Source: Bradyrhizobium sp. BR13661 (lineage in GTDB: Bacteria > Pseudomonadota > Alphaproteobacteria > Rhizobiales > Xanthobacteraceae). Taken from it: a stretch of DNA of 64,000 nucleotides. Made by a program: the position numbers and the translations under genes. The notes beneath the pieces are model-generated. The model had not been told where the DNA came from, did no database searches, and worked only from the letters and a program-made list of their open reading frames with translations. Below are positions 53,557 to 63,093 of this stretch, piece after piece. The DNA is taken from NCBI RefSeq assembly GCF_029892425.1, contig NZ_JARXWB010000005.1:248001-312000 (forward strand), written 5' to 3'. Numbering within the stretch: position 1 is the stretch's first letter; each line of letters begins with the position of its first letter.

Positions 53557-54825
53557 ATGAAGCGTCGGGAATTTCTGGTCGGGGCCGCGATGCTGGCCGG
53601 CACGATGGCGCGGAGCCGCGCTAGCGACGTCCCCGCTCCCGCGCCCGACAAGCTGCGAAGCATCACCGCGTTCTTCGAAAACGAGGTCACCACCGGCCGT
53701 TTGCCGGGCGCGATCGTGTTGATCCAGCAGCACGGCAAGCCGGTTTATTTCAAGATGTTCGGTGTGCGCGACGTCAGGACCCGCCTGTCCATGACGCCGG
53801 ACACGATCTTCGCCATCCATTCGATGACCAAGCCGATCACCAGCCTCGCGGCGATGATGCTGATCGACGAGGGCAAGCTTGCGCTCACCGATCCCGTGTC
53901 GAAATACATCCCCCTCTTCGCCGGCACGAAGGTGGGGATGGAGGTCACCAAGCCCGATGGCTCGATGGCGCTCGAGATGGTGCCGCCTGTTCATCCAGTG
54001 ACGATCCGGGAATTGATGCGGCACACTTCGGGCATCACCTACGATTATATCGGCGGCAGATGGGTCGAGCTTGCCTACAAGTCGGCCAGGATTTTCGACG
54101 GTCCTTTCAACAACAGGGAATTCGCCGACCGTATCGCCAGGCTGCCGCTGGCGCGTCAGCCGGGAACGTTGTGGCGTTACGGTCATTCCACCGACGTGCT
54201 CGGCAGCGTTATCGAGGTCATCACCGGGCAGCCGCTGTACGATGCACTGAAGCAACGCATCTTCGATCCGCTCGGCATGACCAGCACCAAATTCGTGCTG
54301 TCGACGCCTGATGAGTTCGAACGGATGGCGCGGCCGCTGCCGAGCGACCAGATCCTGCTCGACGCCGAGCGCGACCGTCTCGACCATCCGGAATGGCAAT
54401 CGGGCGGCGGCGGCCTGCTCTCGACCATCACCGACTATCAGTGCTTCGCGCAAATGCTGCTCAACGGCGGCGAGCTCGACGGCAAGCGCTACCTCGGCCC
54501 GGCCGCCTTCAAGGCCATGACGAGCGACCAGATCGGACCCGGCTCCGGCGTCGAACGCGACTATTTCTATTTCCCCGGCGATGGCTTCGGCTATGGCTAC
54601 GGCCTTGCAGTCCGAACCGACCCCGGCAACGCCAGGCCGCCGCCGGCGGGCTCGATCGGCGAATTGAAATGGGACTCGGGCAGCGGCACCTATTTCGGCG
54701 TCGATCCCAAGCTCGACATGGTCTACGTCCTGATGCAGCAGACCCAGAACGAACGCGGCCGCATCACGCCGGCCTTCAAGGAACTGGTCTACGGCAGCTT
54801 TCCCTCAGAGCTAAGCCGCCCGTGA
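53557..54825 (+). CDS. Exported class C beta-lactamase-like serine hydrolase
   Basis: The 422-residue protein has a Tat-type start (MKRREFLVGAAMLAGTMA). SMTK (Ser89-Lys92) gives the nucleophile and base, and the second motif is YGH (Tyr208-His210) in place of YxN, a variant seen in esterases of this group. GGGGLLSTITDYQ and LKWDSGSGTYFGVDP complete the fold. GAGGGAGGAAG lies upstream of ATG 53557. Esterase activity is more likely than lactamase. Its last 15 bp overlap the convergent gene. Confidence 0.9.
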   Translation: MKRREFLVGAAMLAGTMARSRASDVPAPAPDKLRSITAFFENEVTTGRLPGAIVLIQQHGKPVYFKMFGVRDVRTRLSMTPDTIFAIHSMTKPITSLAAMMLIDEGKLALTDPVSKYIPLFAGTKVGMEVTKPDGSMALEMVPPVHPVTIRELMRHTSGITYDYIGGRWVELAYKSARIFDGPFNNREFADRIARLPLARQPGTLWRYGHSTDVLGSVIEVITGQPLYDALKQRIFDPLGMTSTKFVLSTPDEFERMARPLPSDQILLDAERDRLDHPEWQSGGGGLLSTITDYQCFAQMLLNGGELDGKRYLGPAAFKAMTSDQIGPGSGVERDYFYFPGDGFGYGYGLAVRTDPGNARPPPAGSIGELKWDSGSGTYFGVDPKLDMVYVLMQQTQNERGRITPAFKELVYGSFPSELSRP

Positions 54826-57273
54826 GGCGCGCTGGCCGAAATCGGCGAGCAGCTTTGCGATCTCGGCGGCCGGGCGCGCCGCGCTGAACAGGAAGCCCTG
54901 CACCTCGTTGCAGCCTTCGGCACGGAGCCAGTCGAGCTGATCCTCGGTCTCGACACCTTCCGCTGTCGTGGTGATGTTGAGGCTGCGGCCGAGCCCGGAG
55001 ATCGCGCGCACGATCGCGACGCAATCGGGCCGCTGCGCCAAATCCTTCACGAAGGAACGATCGATCTTGATCTTGTCGAACGGGAAGCTGCGGAGATAGC
55101 TGAGGCTCGAATAGCCCGTGCCGAAATCGTCCATGGAAATGGCGACACCGAGCTCGCGCAATTGATGCAGGATCGCCAAATTGGCATCGGTCTCGGCGAG
55201 GAAGATCGACTCGGTGATTTCCAGCTCGAGCCGCTTCGGCGACAGGCCGGATTGCGCCAGCGCCGAGATCACGACCTGAACCAGATTGCGGCTGCGGAAT
55301 TGCGCCGGCGACAGATTGACCGCGACCTTGACGTCGGAGGGCCACTTCACGGCTTCATGGCAGGCCTCGCGCAGCACCCATTCGCCGAGCTGGGTGATCA
55401 GGCCGATGTCTTCCGCGACCGGAATGAAATCCGCCGGCGAGATCATGCCCTTGTCGGGGTGACGCCAGCGCAACAGCGACTCGAAGCCGGAGATACGATC
55501 GGAGGCGATCGACACCAGCGGCTGGTAGTGCAGCTCGAACTCACCATTGGCAAAGGCGCGGCGCAGATCGAGCTCCATGTCACGGCGCTTCTGCGCCTGC
55601 AGGTCCATCTCGCGCTCGAAGAAATGGTGCACGCCGCCGCCGTCGGATTTCGCCCGGTACAGCGCCATGTCGGCGTTGCGCATCAGTTCCTCGGACGTCG
55701 TGCCGTCGCCCGGCGACAGCGCGATGCCGATGCTGGCACCGATGACCATCTCCTGGCCGTCGATCTCGTAAGGTGCCTTCAGCATGTCGATCAGCAAGGT
55801 CGCGCAGGCGCTGGCCTCGTTCGGCGAAACATCCGCTGCGAGGATCACGGCGAATTCGTCACCGCCAAGCCGGGCCGCGAGATTGGCGCCGCGGACGGCT
55901 TTGCTGAGACGTTCGGCGACTTGCTTCAACACCCGGTCGCCGGAAGGATGCCCGAAGGAATCGTTGATGTTCTTGAACAGGTCGAGGTCGATATAGAGCA
56001 CGCCGACGCGCTTTCCGCCGGCCTGGTCGAGCGCCTGCCTGAGGCGATCCTGGAAATATTCACGGTTTGGCAGGTCGGTGAGCCCGTCGTGATGCGCCAT
56101 ATAGGCGATCCGCGCTTCGACCTTGCGCCGCTCGGTGATGTCGGCGACCGCAACCAGATAGCCGTCGCGGTCGTTGAAGGTGACGCGGCGACCGAAGGTG
56201 AGCACCTCGATCTCGGTGCCGTCGGCACGCAGGTGGCGCCAATTGCGCGAGGAATGATAGGTTTCGCCGGCGCGCTCGAGCGCCTCGTCATGACTGTCCC
56301 ACTCGTCCTGGGGCCAGATCTCATGCAGCTTCATGCGCAGGAACGCGGCGCGGCTGTAGCCGTAATGCTGGACCGCTGCGTCGTTGACGCTGAGGAACTG
56401 CTTGGTCTCGGCGTCGAACACCCACATCGGCATCGGGTTGTTGTCGAACAGCAGGCGGAACGAGGCGTCGCGCCGCTTCATCGCCGTGACATCGGAGATG
56501 GTGAGCGAAATGACGTCGGCGAAGGCCGCCGCGCTGATGCGCAAATGGCGGCCTTCGCTCTCGATCTCGAGTTGCTCGCCGCGGCCGCCCGAAACTGCCC
56601 TCAGCAGAAACTCCATGACGTCGGGCGCCGCCAGCAGCGTGGTGCCCTGGCCGATCTGGCGCCACAACAGGCCGCCGCTCGCGACGTTCAACAAGAGCTC
56701 GGCACTCTTGTTGTGATGCACGACCTGGAAATCGAACGGTTGACCGGCCGCGTCGCGCAGCGTCGCCAGCGAGACGACCGCGTCGTCGGTCGCGGCGAAG
56801 ATCGCATCCAGCAGATTGTATTGCGCGCCGCGCTCGTTGACATAGGCGCCGACCAGCGTCGCGCCCCAGCGCGAGGCGGTCGGCAGCGCCAGCAGATCGT
56901 AGGTCCTGACCATGCCATCGCGCACGCAATAGGCGCTGGCCTGGTGCGGCCGTCCGTTCTTGAGCGCGCTAGCGGCGGCTTCCGACAATGCCGTTGCGCA
57001 GTCCGGCGGCAACTCTGAAAGCGGGATGTCCCAACGTTCCTCGCCGAGCCATTTCTGCACGTAGCGTCCGCTGCGCGACAGTTCGAGCGTGCCGTCGCCC
57101 TTGAGCAGCGCGATGTGGTCGGCGAGCCTTCCAAGGCTGCCGAGCATCACGTCTTCATAACGCGGCAGCCGGTCACCCGGCTTCAACGCGGCACGCCATT
57201 TGCGCTGAAGCACCGGGATGTCGTCAAACATTTCGGTGGCCGGTTTGCCCGGCATCTTCTTCGCGGCACTCAT
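54811..57273 (-). CDS. PAS-GGDEF-EAL cyclic-di-GMP protein
   Basis: The 820-residue cytoplasmic protein has PAS-like sensor domains (residues about 20-140, 150-260 and 270-385, the last with FDNNPMPMWVFD), a GGDEF domain (RLGGDEFAVIL, GGDEF at 470-474) and an EAL domain. The EAL tripeptide reads ESL (598-600), but the other catalytic segments NLSPAQFRS, ITESIF, MDDFGTGYSSL, KIDRSFV and AEGVETEDQL are intact. The inhibitory RxxD before GGDEF reads RGAN. It probably both makes and degrades cyclic di-GMP. No membrane segment is present. Confidence 0.95.
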   Translation of the reverse strand: MSAAKKMPGKPATEMFDDIPVLQRKWRAALKPGDRLPRYEDVMLGSLGRLADHIALLKGDGTLELSRSGRYVQKWLGEERWDIPLSELPPDCATALSEAAASALKNGRPHQASAYCVRDGMVRTYDLLALPTASRWGATLVGAYVNERGAQYNLLDAIFAATDDAVVSLATLRDAAGQPFDFQVVHHNKSAELLLNVASGGLLWRQIGQGTTLLAAPDVMEFLLRAVSGGRGEQLEIESEGRHLRISAAAFADVISLTISDVTAMKRRDASFRLLFDNNPMPMWVFDAETKQFLSVNDAAVQHYGYSRAAFLRMKLHEIWPQDEWDSHDEALERAGETYHSSRNWRHLRADGTEIEVLTFGRRVTFNDRDGYLVAVADITERRKVEARIAYMAHHDGLTDLPNREYFQDRLRQALDQAGGKRVGVLYIDLDLFKNINDSFGHPSGDRVLKQVAERLSKAVRGANLAARLGGDEFAVILAADVSPNEASACATLLIDMLKAPYEIDGQEMVIGASIGIALSPGDGTTSEELMRNADMALYRAKSDGGGVHHFFEREMDLQAQKRRDMELDLRRAFANGEFELHYQPLVSIASDRISGFESLLRWRHPDKGMISPADFIPVAEDIGLITQLGEWVLREACHEAVKWPSDVKVAVNLSPAQFRSRNLVQVVISALAQSGLSPKRLELEITESIFLAETDANLAILHQLRELGVAISMDDFGTGYSSLSYLRSFPFDKIKIDRSFVKDLAQRPDCVAIVRAISGLGRSLNITTTAEGVETEDQLDWLRAEGCNEVQGFLFSAARPAAEIAKLLADFGQRASRAA

Positions 57274-58115
57274 TGCAGTCCCCAACGCACTTTCGCGCTG
57301 CATCCAAATGCCGGCCCGCTTAATGGCGTGTAAAAAGGACGCAGCGCCGGTTCCACTTTAGTGATTATGACAGTTTTAAGTCACGTGTTGGTTAGTGGAC
57401 GTTAGAGACTATGACGGTTGATTGAGGCGCGACGTGTGTGCGTGTCCCGGACGCGCGTAAACGCGCTGATGGCGTCCGGGGCACGAGACCTTGTTTCAAC
57501 GTTAGACATAGATAATCATCCTCGCGGCTCATCTCGCCCGAGCTTTGCTCCGTCACTTCACCCTCAAATGAAAGAGGGTGCAGGGAAGACCGGGTGCCCG
57601 GCTGGCACCCGCGGTCCACTGTGCGAAGATTGCGCTACAAGAGGCTGCACAGCGGCATACAGGTGTAGCCGAAACATCCGGCCTTCCCTGCGCAGTGGGT
57701 TGACGGCTTATGTCGTGATCTCCCCGGGGAGCGATGCACTATTGCCCCCGTCGCCTTGCAGATGGCTGATGGGCGGGCCCGGTTGGGCCGCATCCATCAC
57801 CACAAGACTTGACGCACAGACTCCGGGCGCCAGGACCACACGATTTTGCCGTACGCGGATCACACCTGTCGTAGGCGCAATAGTCTCGCTCACGGTTGCC
57901 CGCCCTGCAAAACCTGATCGCGCCGATGTGACCTGCGTCCACCGCCGCCCGGCCCGCGTTCGTGACGATCGCGATACGCCCCTCTTCCTTGGGCCGGGTT
58001 GCCGCGACACATACGCCGTTTCCGAATTTCGGTAAAGCGGAATATTTTTGACGGTGCGGATTGCCCCACGCCTAGCGTGTTTTGCCCGACGGCCACGCAA
58101 GGGATGGCCGCCGGA
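57274..58115. repeat. Intergenic block, probable Bradyrhizobium multicopy repeat
   Basis: These 842 bp hold no credible gene. A hairpin at about 57437-57486 pairs CGTGTCCCGGACGC with GCGTCCGGGGCACG. From about 57520 to 58045 the sequence (beginning CTCATCTCGCCCGAGC and ending near GGAATATTTTTGACG) matches my memory of a block found many times in Bradyrhizobium genomes, where it is sometimes annotated as short hypothetical proteins. It has no transposase or target duplication that I can see. Confidence 0.55.
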
Positions 58116-58966
58116 TCACCCCGCCAGCCGCTCGATCACCAGATCCAGCAATGCCCGCAGGCGCGCCAACCGCCTGAGATCGCGGTGATAGCCAACATAG
58201 GTGTCGCGGCCGGGCGGGCTCGCGCCGATGTCGAGCGCGATCAGGCGCCGGTCGCGATCGCCGAGCGGACGCGGCAGCACGGCGAGCCCGCCGCCGCCGG
58301 CGCAGAGCTCTGCCTGCGCCTGACGATTATTGCTGCGCGAGGCGATTTCCGCCTTCGGCAGCGCTCGCTTCAGCCAGATGGCGTCGGGCATCTCGGCGAA
58401 TTCCGCGTTCATGGTAACGACCCGGACTCCGCTGCCGTCACCGGCACGCGGCGGCTTGCTGCCCTTCTTGCCGTAGAGCGCGTAGGGAATGTGGAGCAAT
58501 TTTCTGGAAATGACCTCGGGCTCGCTGAACGGCTTGATGCGAAACACCAGATCAGCCTCGCGCCGCGGCAAGCTGTAGAGCCGCGCATCGGTCAGGAGCT
58601 CGCGACCACCTTGGGTTGGAGTTTGCCGAAGGCGGCGATGACCGGCGACAGCATCACAGTGCCGAACCAGTCCGACGAGGAGAGACGCAAGGTGCCGTCG
58701 AGCTGCATCTCGGCACCCGTCGCCTGCCGCTGGAGCGCCAGCGCCTCCTCTTCAATCCGCTCCGCATGCGCGAGCACGGCCGTGCCTTCATCGGTGAGGA
58801 CAAATCCGTCCACCGTGCGCTGGAACAGCGTCTGACCAAGCGCCTCTTCGAGCGCGCGCAGCCGCCGCCCCATCGTCGGCTGGGTCTGGCCGATTTTTCG
58901 CGCGGCAGCTCCGAGCGTGCCTTCCCTTGCAATCGCCAGGAAGATGCGCAGATCGCTCCATTCCAT
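58116..58966 (-). pseudogene. LysR-family regulator, frameshifted
   Basis: The N-terminal part (from MEWSDLRIFLAIAREGTLG) is a normal LysR helix-turn-helix domain running to LQPKVVASS-stop near 58592. The effector domain continues in another frame as ELLTDARLYSLPRREADLVFRI and on to 58116. The frames meet at about 58600-58605; restoring one base there (GCGAG to GCNGAG) would give a 283-residue protein of usual length. The total span of 851 nt is one base short of a multiple of three. It is divergent from the quinone oxidoreductase gene. Confidence 0.88.
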
Positions 58967-59069
58967 CGAAATCACCGCCCATTCAAAAATGCACGATCAC
59001 CGTACACCCTTGTTCATTTCCATACAAAAAATAATGGGCATATGTGAGGCCACAACGGAGCAAGACATC

Positions 59070-60062
59070 ATGACAAGGCGACCGACGATGCGCGCAGGCG
59101 TGCTGGAGACCCACAACGCCCCCTTGCGTATCTCAACCATCGCGACGCCCGAGATTGGCCCCCGCGAGGTGCTGGTCCGGGTGCGTGCAAGCGGGGTCAA
59201 TCCGCTCGACGCCAAAATCCATGCCGGCGCAGCCGCGCACGCGCGCCATCCGCTGCCCGCGATCCCCGGCATCGATCTCGCCGGACTGGTCGAGCGGACC
59301 GGGCGCGATGTCTCGCGGTTCAAGCCCGGCGACGAGGTCTACGGCATGACCGGCGGCGTCGGTGGCGTGCAGGGATCGCTGGCCGAGTTTGCCGCTGTCG
59401 ATGCCGACCTTCTGGCGCTGAAGCCAGCCAATCTCAGCATGCGCGAGGCCGCCGCCCTGCCTCTCATCTTCATCACGGCCTGGGAAGGCCTGATCGACCG
59501 CGCTGGCCTGAAGGCCGGCCAAAAGGTGCTGATCCATGGCGGCGCGGGCGGTGTCGGCCATGTCGCGAGCCAGATCGCGCGTGCATTCGGCGCGGAGGTG
59601 TTCGCGACAGGCTCGGCATCGCAGCGCGCGACGATCGAAGGCTTTGGCGCGACTTTCATCAATCGCGACACTGCAGTTGAGGCTTACGTCGCGGAGCACA
59701 CCGGCGGCCGCGGCTTCGACATCATCTATGACACGGTCGGCGGCAAGGTGCTCGACGCCTCCTTCGAAGGCGTAGGTCGCTTCGGTCATGTCGTGAGCGC
59801 GCTCGGCTGGGGCACGCACGCGCTGGCACCGCTGTCGTTCAGTGCCGCGACCTATTCGGGCGTGTTCACGCTGCTGCCGCTGCTCTCAGGCGAAGGCCGC
59901 GCGCATCACGGGGAGATCATGACGGAAGCGACGCGGCTCGCCGAGGCCGGCAAGCTCGTGCCGCTGCTCGACGACAGGCACTTCACGATGGAGAGCATCG
60001 GCGAGGCCTATGCGCTGATCAGGGATCACGCGGCCAAGGGCAAGCTGGTCGTCGACATCTGA
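59070..60062 (+). CDS. Zinc-independent quinone oxidoreductase (MDR family)
   Basis: The 330-residue enzyme is a medium-chain reductase with GROES-like domain (EVLVRVRASGVNPLDAKIHAG), and a Rossmann fold with HGGAGGVGHVASQIARAFG near residue 153. The zinc-ligand Cys and His of true alcohol dehydrogenases are absent, so it is of the NADPH:quinone or enone reductase type. GGAG lies 9 nt before ATG 59070. The divergent LysR gene would be its regulator, but that gene is broken here. Confidence 0.93.
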   Translation: MTRRPTMRAGVLETHNAPLRISTIATPEIGPREVLVRVRASGVNPLDAKIHAGAAAHARHPLPAIPGIDLAGLVERTGRDVSRFKPGDEVYGMTGGVGGVQGSLAEFAAVDADLLALKPANLSMREAAALPLIFITAWEGLIDRAGLKAGQKVLIHGGAGGVGHVASQIARAFGAEVFATGSASQRATIEGFGATFINRDTAVEAYVAEHTGGRGFDIIYDTVGGKVLDASFEGVGRFGHVVSALGWGTHALAPLSFSAATYSGVFTLLPLLSGEGRAHHGEIMTEATRLAEAGKLVPLLDDRHFTMESIGEAYALIRDHAAKGKLVVDI

Positions 60063-60078
60063 CGGCGCGGGCGCGCCC

Positions 60079-60273
60079 TTAGTCCTCGCTCGACGCGGTG
60101 AAGCGGTTGCGCAAATGCGCCTGCGACAACAGGAAGAACAGTGCGCGCTCGCCGTGATATTTCGCGGATGGACGCGTGCGCTCGAAGCCATCGGCAAAAA
60201 TCTTGCCCGACTGGTCGCAGACCTGCCACCGCCAACCGAACCGTTTGCGCCTGGTAAGGATCACTTCGAACAT
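60079..60273 (-). CDS. Small conserved-type hypothetical protein
   Basis: The 64-residue protein starts MFEVILTRRKRFGWRWQVC and continues SGKIFADGFERTRPSAKYHG. I recall small proteins of this pattern in Bradyrhizobium starting at the equivalent Met, so 60273 is preferred; the frame is open to an ATG at 60360. It is basic, with two Trp, and its role is unknown. It is convergent with the oxidoreductase gene. Confidence 0.6.
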   Translation of the reverse strand: MFEVILTRRKRFGWRWQVCDQSGKIFADGFERTRPSAKYHGERALFFLLSQAHLRNRFTASSED

Positions 60274-60694
60274 GCCGACGAGCTTGGTCCCCTGCTCCTT
60301 GCCGGACGCAGGCCCACGTGGCTGCGCCGGCATCCGCCATTGCCAGCGGATGCCCGACATATAACCCAGCAGGACGGAAAGCGAATGAAATTGATTATCG
60401 GAATTACGTATCTTGCACCGGCAATTGCAACGTCACGATCAACCCGGAATAAGTTGTTGCCGCCGGTGTTTTAATTCCTCCTCAGCGCGGCTTGTTAGCG
60501 CTCACAGCGGTATTCAAGGCGAAACACAGTCGGAATGTCCGGTAAGCAGACGCTCACCGGCACATTCACAAACAAATGTTGGCGGCCGATTCGTACCTAA
60601 AGATGGGGTCACAAGGCTCGCGCCGCAGAGATCTGTCAGGCGGCTCTATTCGCCGTCACCGGCTTTGTGTGCGCTGAGTGAGAAGCGCAACTCT
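60274..60694. other. Intergenic region, mostly non-coding
   Basis: These 421 bp are less G+C rich in their middle. One 29-residue frame on the plus strand (ATG 60385, MKLIIGITYLAPAIATS, GGAAAG upstream, stop at 60474) could encode a mini-peptide, but the evidence is thin. Nothing else is apparent. Confidence 0.35.
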
Positions 60695-61819
60695 CTAGCG
60701 CGCGACGACTTCGACTTCGCCGTCGACGCCGTTGACGACGTTGAAGCCGCGCTCATAGACCTTGCCCTCGTTCTTGGCGATGGCGCGGTATTCGCCTTCG
60801 GAGAGCACGACGCGCGGGAAGGCGCCGATGGATTCCTTGATGACGTCGCCGCCGGGCGTCAGCACCGACCAGGCGGTGTTGGCGAGCGCCTCGCCGCCCT
60901 TGTCGCTGACGAGCTTGAGCGTGATCACGGCGGCGCGGTGGGTGATGGTGACGTCGGTGAGCTTACCGGCCTGCACGCGGATGTCTGAGCGCACCACCGA
61001 ATTGGCGTCGCCGTAATTGGAGATGATGTAGTAGGTGCCCTCAGGCAGCAGCACGACGTCGCCGGCGGCGACGTTCGGCACCAGCGATGCGCGTTCGCCG
61101 GATTCGAACTGGCTGCCCTTGTAGATCGCGAACGAGATCTGGTTCAGCGGAATGCGGCTGGTGCCGACGCGGCCCTCGATGCGCAGGCCGCCGGCCGGCA
61201 GCACGAAGGATTCACGGTCGGTCTCGGCCTTCAGGCTGACGGTGCGCACCGCACTGACAAGACCGAAGGCGACGTGCACGACGTAATTGCCGGGCGGCAG
61301 CACGATGTTGGGCGTGGCGCTGCGATCCTCGCGGATCAGCTTGAAGGTGCCGTTCTCGTCGGGCCGATCGGCAAACACCCGCCACACCAGGCCGCTGGTG
61401 ATCGCAGGCGTGTCCTTGCCGTATTTCGCAGTCAGCGACAGCACGGCCTGCCCCGGCGCGGCCGCATTGAGGGGGGCTGCCGACGGCACGCTGGTGACCG
61501 CGGGCGGCGGCATGCTGGGCGTATTCGGCTGCGTCAGGGTCGGCGGCAGGCTCGGCGGAGGACCGGCGCCTGGACCCGAGGGCGGAGCGAGGCTCACCGC
61601 ACCGCCGGGATCCGGCACCGAGGCCGGGGGTATCGGCGGCGGACGATCAGAAAACAGCTGCGCCTGCGCGGTCTTTTGGACTGACACGACGAAGCATGCG
61701 GCCAAGGCAAACGGCAAGACAAACGGCAAGACAAACTGCAAGACAAACGACAGGCCAAGCGCCGGCATCAGCCTGCCGCCGCGCCGCCATCCGACGATGC
61801 CGTTACCCCCTGGAGTCAT
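60695..61819 (-). CDS. Large exported hypothetical protein with repeat-bearing signal segment
   Basis: The 374-residue protein has a long hydrophobic N-terminus containing FVLQFVLPFVLPF, then a Pro-rich linker (residues 55-110) and a series of beta-sandwich-like segments (NIVLPPGNYVVHVAFG, VVLLPEGTYYIISNYG, VVLSEGEYRAIAKNEG) that look like three homologous carboxypeptidase-regulatory-like or Ig-like repeats. It probably sits in the periplasm. AGAGGG precedes the ATG. No catalytic residues are evident. Confidence 0.75.
   Translation of the reverse strand: MTPGGNGIVGWRRGGRLMPALGLSFVLQFVLPFVLPFALAACFVVSVQKTAQAQLFSDRPPPIPPASVPDPGGAVSLAPPSGPGAGPPPSLPPTLTQPNTPSMPPPAVTSVPSAAPLNAAAPGQAVLSLTAKYGKDTPAITSGLVWRVFADRPDENGTFKLIREDRSATPNIVLPPGNYVVHVAFGLVSAVRTVSLKAETDRESFVLPAGGLRIEGRVGTSRIPLNQISFAIYKGSQFESGERASLVPNVAAGDVVLLPEGTYYIISNYGDANSVVRSDIRVQAGKLTDVTITHRAAVITLKLVSDKGGEALANTAWSVLTPGGDVIKESIGAFPRVVLSEGEYRAIAKNEGKVYERGFNVVNGVDGEVEVVAR
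61714..61749. repeat. 12-bp tandem repeat inside a signal-peptide coding region
   Basis: Three copies of GCAAGACAAACK lie in tandem, with a shortened fourth copy before them. On the coding strand each encodes part of a FVLP-type hydrophobic unit. Slippage would lengthen or shorten the hydrophobic core by four residues without shifting the frame. Confidence 0.85.
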
Positions 61820-62057
61820 GCCCTCTGCTTTTCACCGAAAACGCGGCAAATTCAAGCCTCTGAAATCCCATGGATTACGGTTCTATGGAACCCGGTTGAC
61901 GCCTGCGTGATTAGCCCATGGCCAACGGGCCTTCGCCACACTCCCGCCTCCTGCGTCCCCGAACGGTATAAACCATGCTTGGCCTCGGTTCTGGCGGCGA
62001 GCGAGGACGGTGCCTAGTCTGGCGCGTGCGACTGGCCCCGGCGTTAGGAGAGTTGCG

Positions 62058-63086
62058 GTGCTGGAAATCCTGAGAAGTCGGGGCGCGAACGGCGCCAATG
62101 GCGAGAAAGTCGGTCTCGGCAGTATCCGCCGGCCCGTCCTTGGTCTTGCCCTGGGTGGCGGCGCCGCACGCGGGTTTGCCCATATCGGTATCATGAGGAC
62201 GCTGCTGGCCAACGGCATCGTGCCCGATGTCGTGGTCGGCACCTCGATCGGTGCTGCCGTCGGCGGCGCCTATGCGGCCGGCCGGCTCGATGGGCTGGAA
62301 GACTGGGCGCGAAGCCTGCAGGGCGTGCGCAATATTCTCGGCTATCTCGATATCCGCCTCGACGGCTCGGGCCTGATCGGCGGCGAGAGGCTCGCAAGCC
62401 GGCTCGAGGAGGCGATCGGCGAGACCCTCATCGAGGACCTGCCCATGAAATATGCATCGGTCGCGACCGAAATCCGCACCGGCCACGAGATCTGGCTGAC
62501 GCGTGGCCGCCTGGTCGAGGCGATGCGCGCCTCCTATGCGCTGCCCGGCATCTTTTCGCCCGTGATGGTCGGCGACCGCTGGCTGGTGGACGGCGCGCTG
62601 GTGAACCCGGTGCCGGTATCGGCAGCCCGGGCGCTCGGCGCCGAAATCGTCATCGCGGTCAATCTGTCCACCGACATCTTCACGCATTCGACGACGATCC
62701 ATGCGCATGGCGCGATGCCGGCGCCGGTCGCGCCTGCGACTGGGGAGACCCCGGCCAAGCGGCGCTTTCCGCGCATCTTCTCGCCGGAAAGGACCGTCAA
62801 GCGCGAGTTCTTCGGCAGCGCCGGACGTCCCGGCATCTCGTCGGTGATGGTCGATGCCTTCAACATCATGCAGGACCGCATCACCCGTGCACGGCTCGCC
62901 GGCGATCCGCCTGACCTCCTGATCACGCCGCGGGTCGGCCAGTTCGGCTGGTTCGATTTCCACCGCGCGGAGGATCTGATCGCGCATGGCAAGCGCGCCG
63001 CCGAACGCGCGCTGGAACAGATCCAGGAAACGATCGACGTGCTGGCGCCGGCGCCCGAAGGCGCCGCGCTGAAAGCGGAGGAATAA
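62058..63086 (+). CDS. Patatin-like phospholipase (RssA type)
   Basis: The 342-residue protein has the oxyanion loop LALGGGAARGFAHIG near residue 33, the nucleophile motif GTSIG near residue 63 and the catalytic Asp in VDGALVNPVP near residue 180, the Ser-Asp dyad of bacterial patatins. The GTG start at 62058 follows TTAGGAGAG. It would hydrolyse acyl chains of lipids in the cytoplasm or at the membrane. It is convergent with the CBS gene, with 7 nt between stops. Confidence 0.93.
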   Translation: MLEILRSRGANGANGEKVGLGSIRRPVLGLALGGGAARGFAHIGIMRTLLANGIVPDVVVGTSIGAAVGGAYAAGRLDGLEDWARSLQGVRNILGYLDIRLDGSGLIGGERLASRLEEAIGETLIEDLPMKYASVATEIRTGHEIWLTRGRLVEAMRASYALPGIFSPVMVGDRWLVDGALVNPVPVSAARALGAEIVIAVNLSTDIFTHSTTIHAHGAMPAPVAPATGETPAKRRFPRIFSPERTVKREFFGSAGRPGISSVMVDAFNIMQDRITRARLAGDPPDLLITPRVGQFGWFDFHRAEDLIAHGKRAAERALEQIQETIDVLAPAPEGAALKAEE

Positions 63087-63093
63087 AACCGGC

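Noticed and set aside
49435..54453. A 1672-codon open frame on the minus strand across thrS, the nitroreductase and the serine hydrolase genes
   Set aside because: Only the last 390 codons (the MFS exporter) have protein character. The rest is antisense to well-supported genes and stays open because G+C-rich third positions remove stop codons on the opposite strand.
55162..57018. A 618-codon plus-strand frame opposite the GGDEF-EAL gene
   Set aside because: It is antisense to conserved catalytic motifs, is rich in Arg, Asp, Gly and Val in the typical shadow pattern, and has no domain or ribosome site.
57708..58100. A 130-codon minus-strand frame inside the intergenic repeat block
   Set aside because: Several overlapping frames are open here, none with a ribosome site or domain. 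It looks like the kind of false hypothetical protein called in copies of this repeat.
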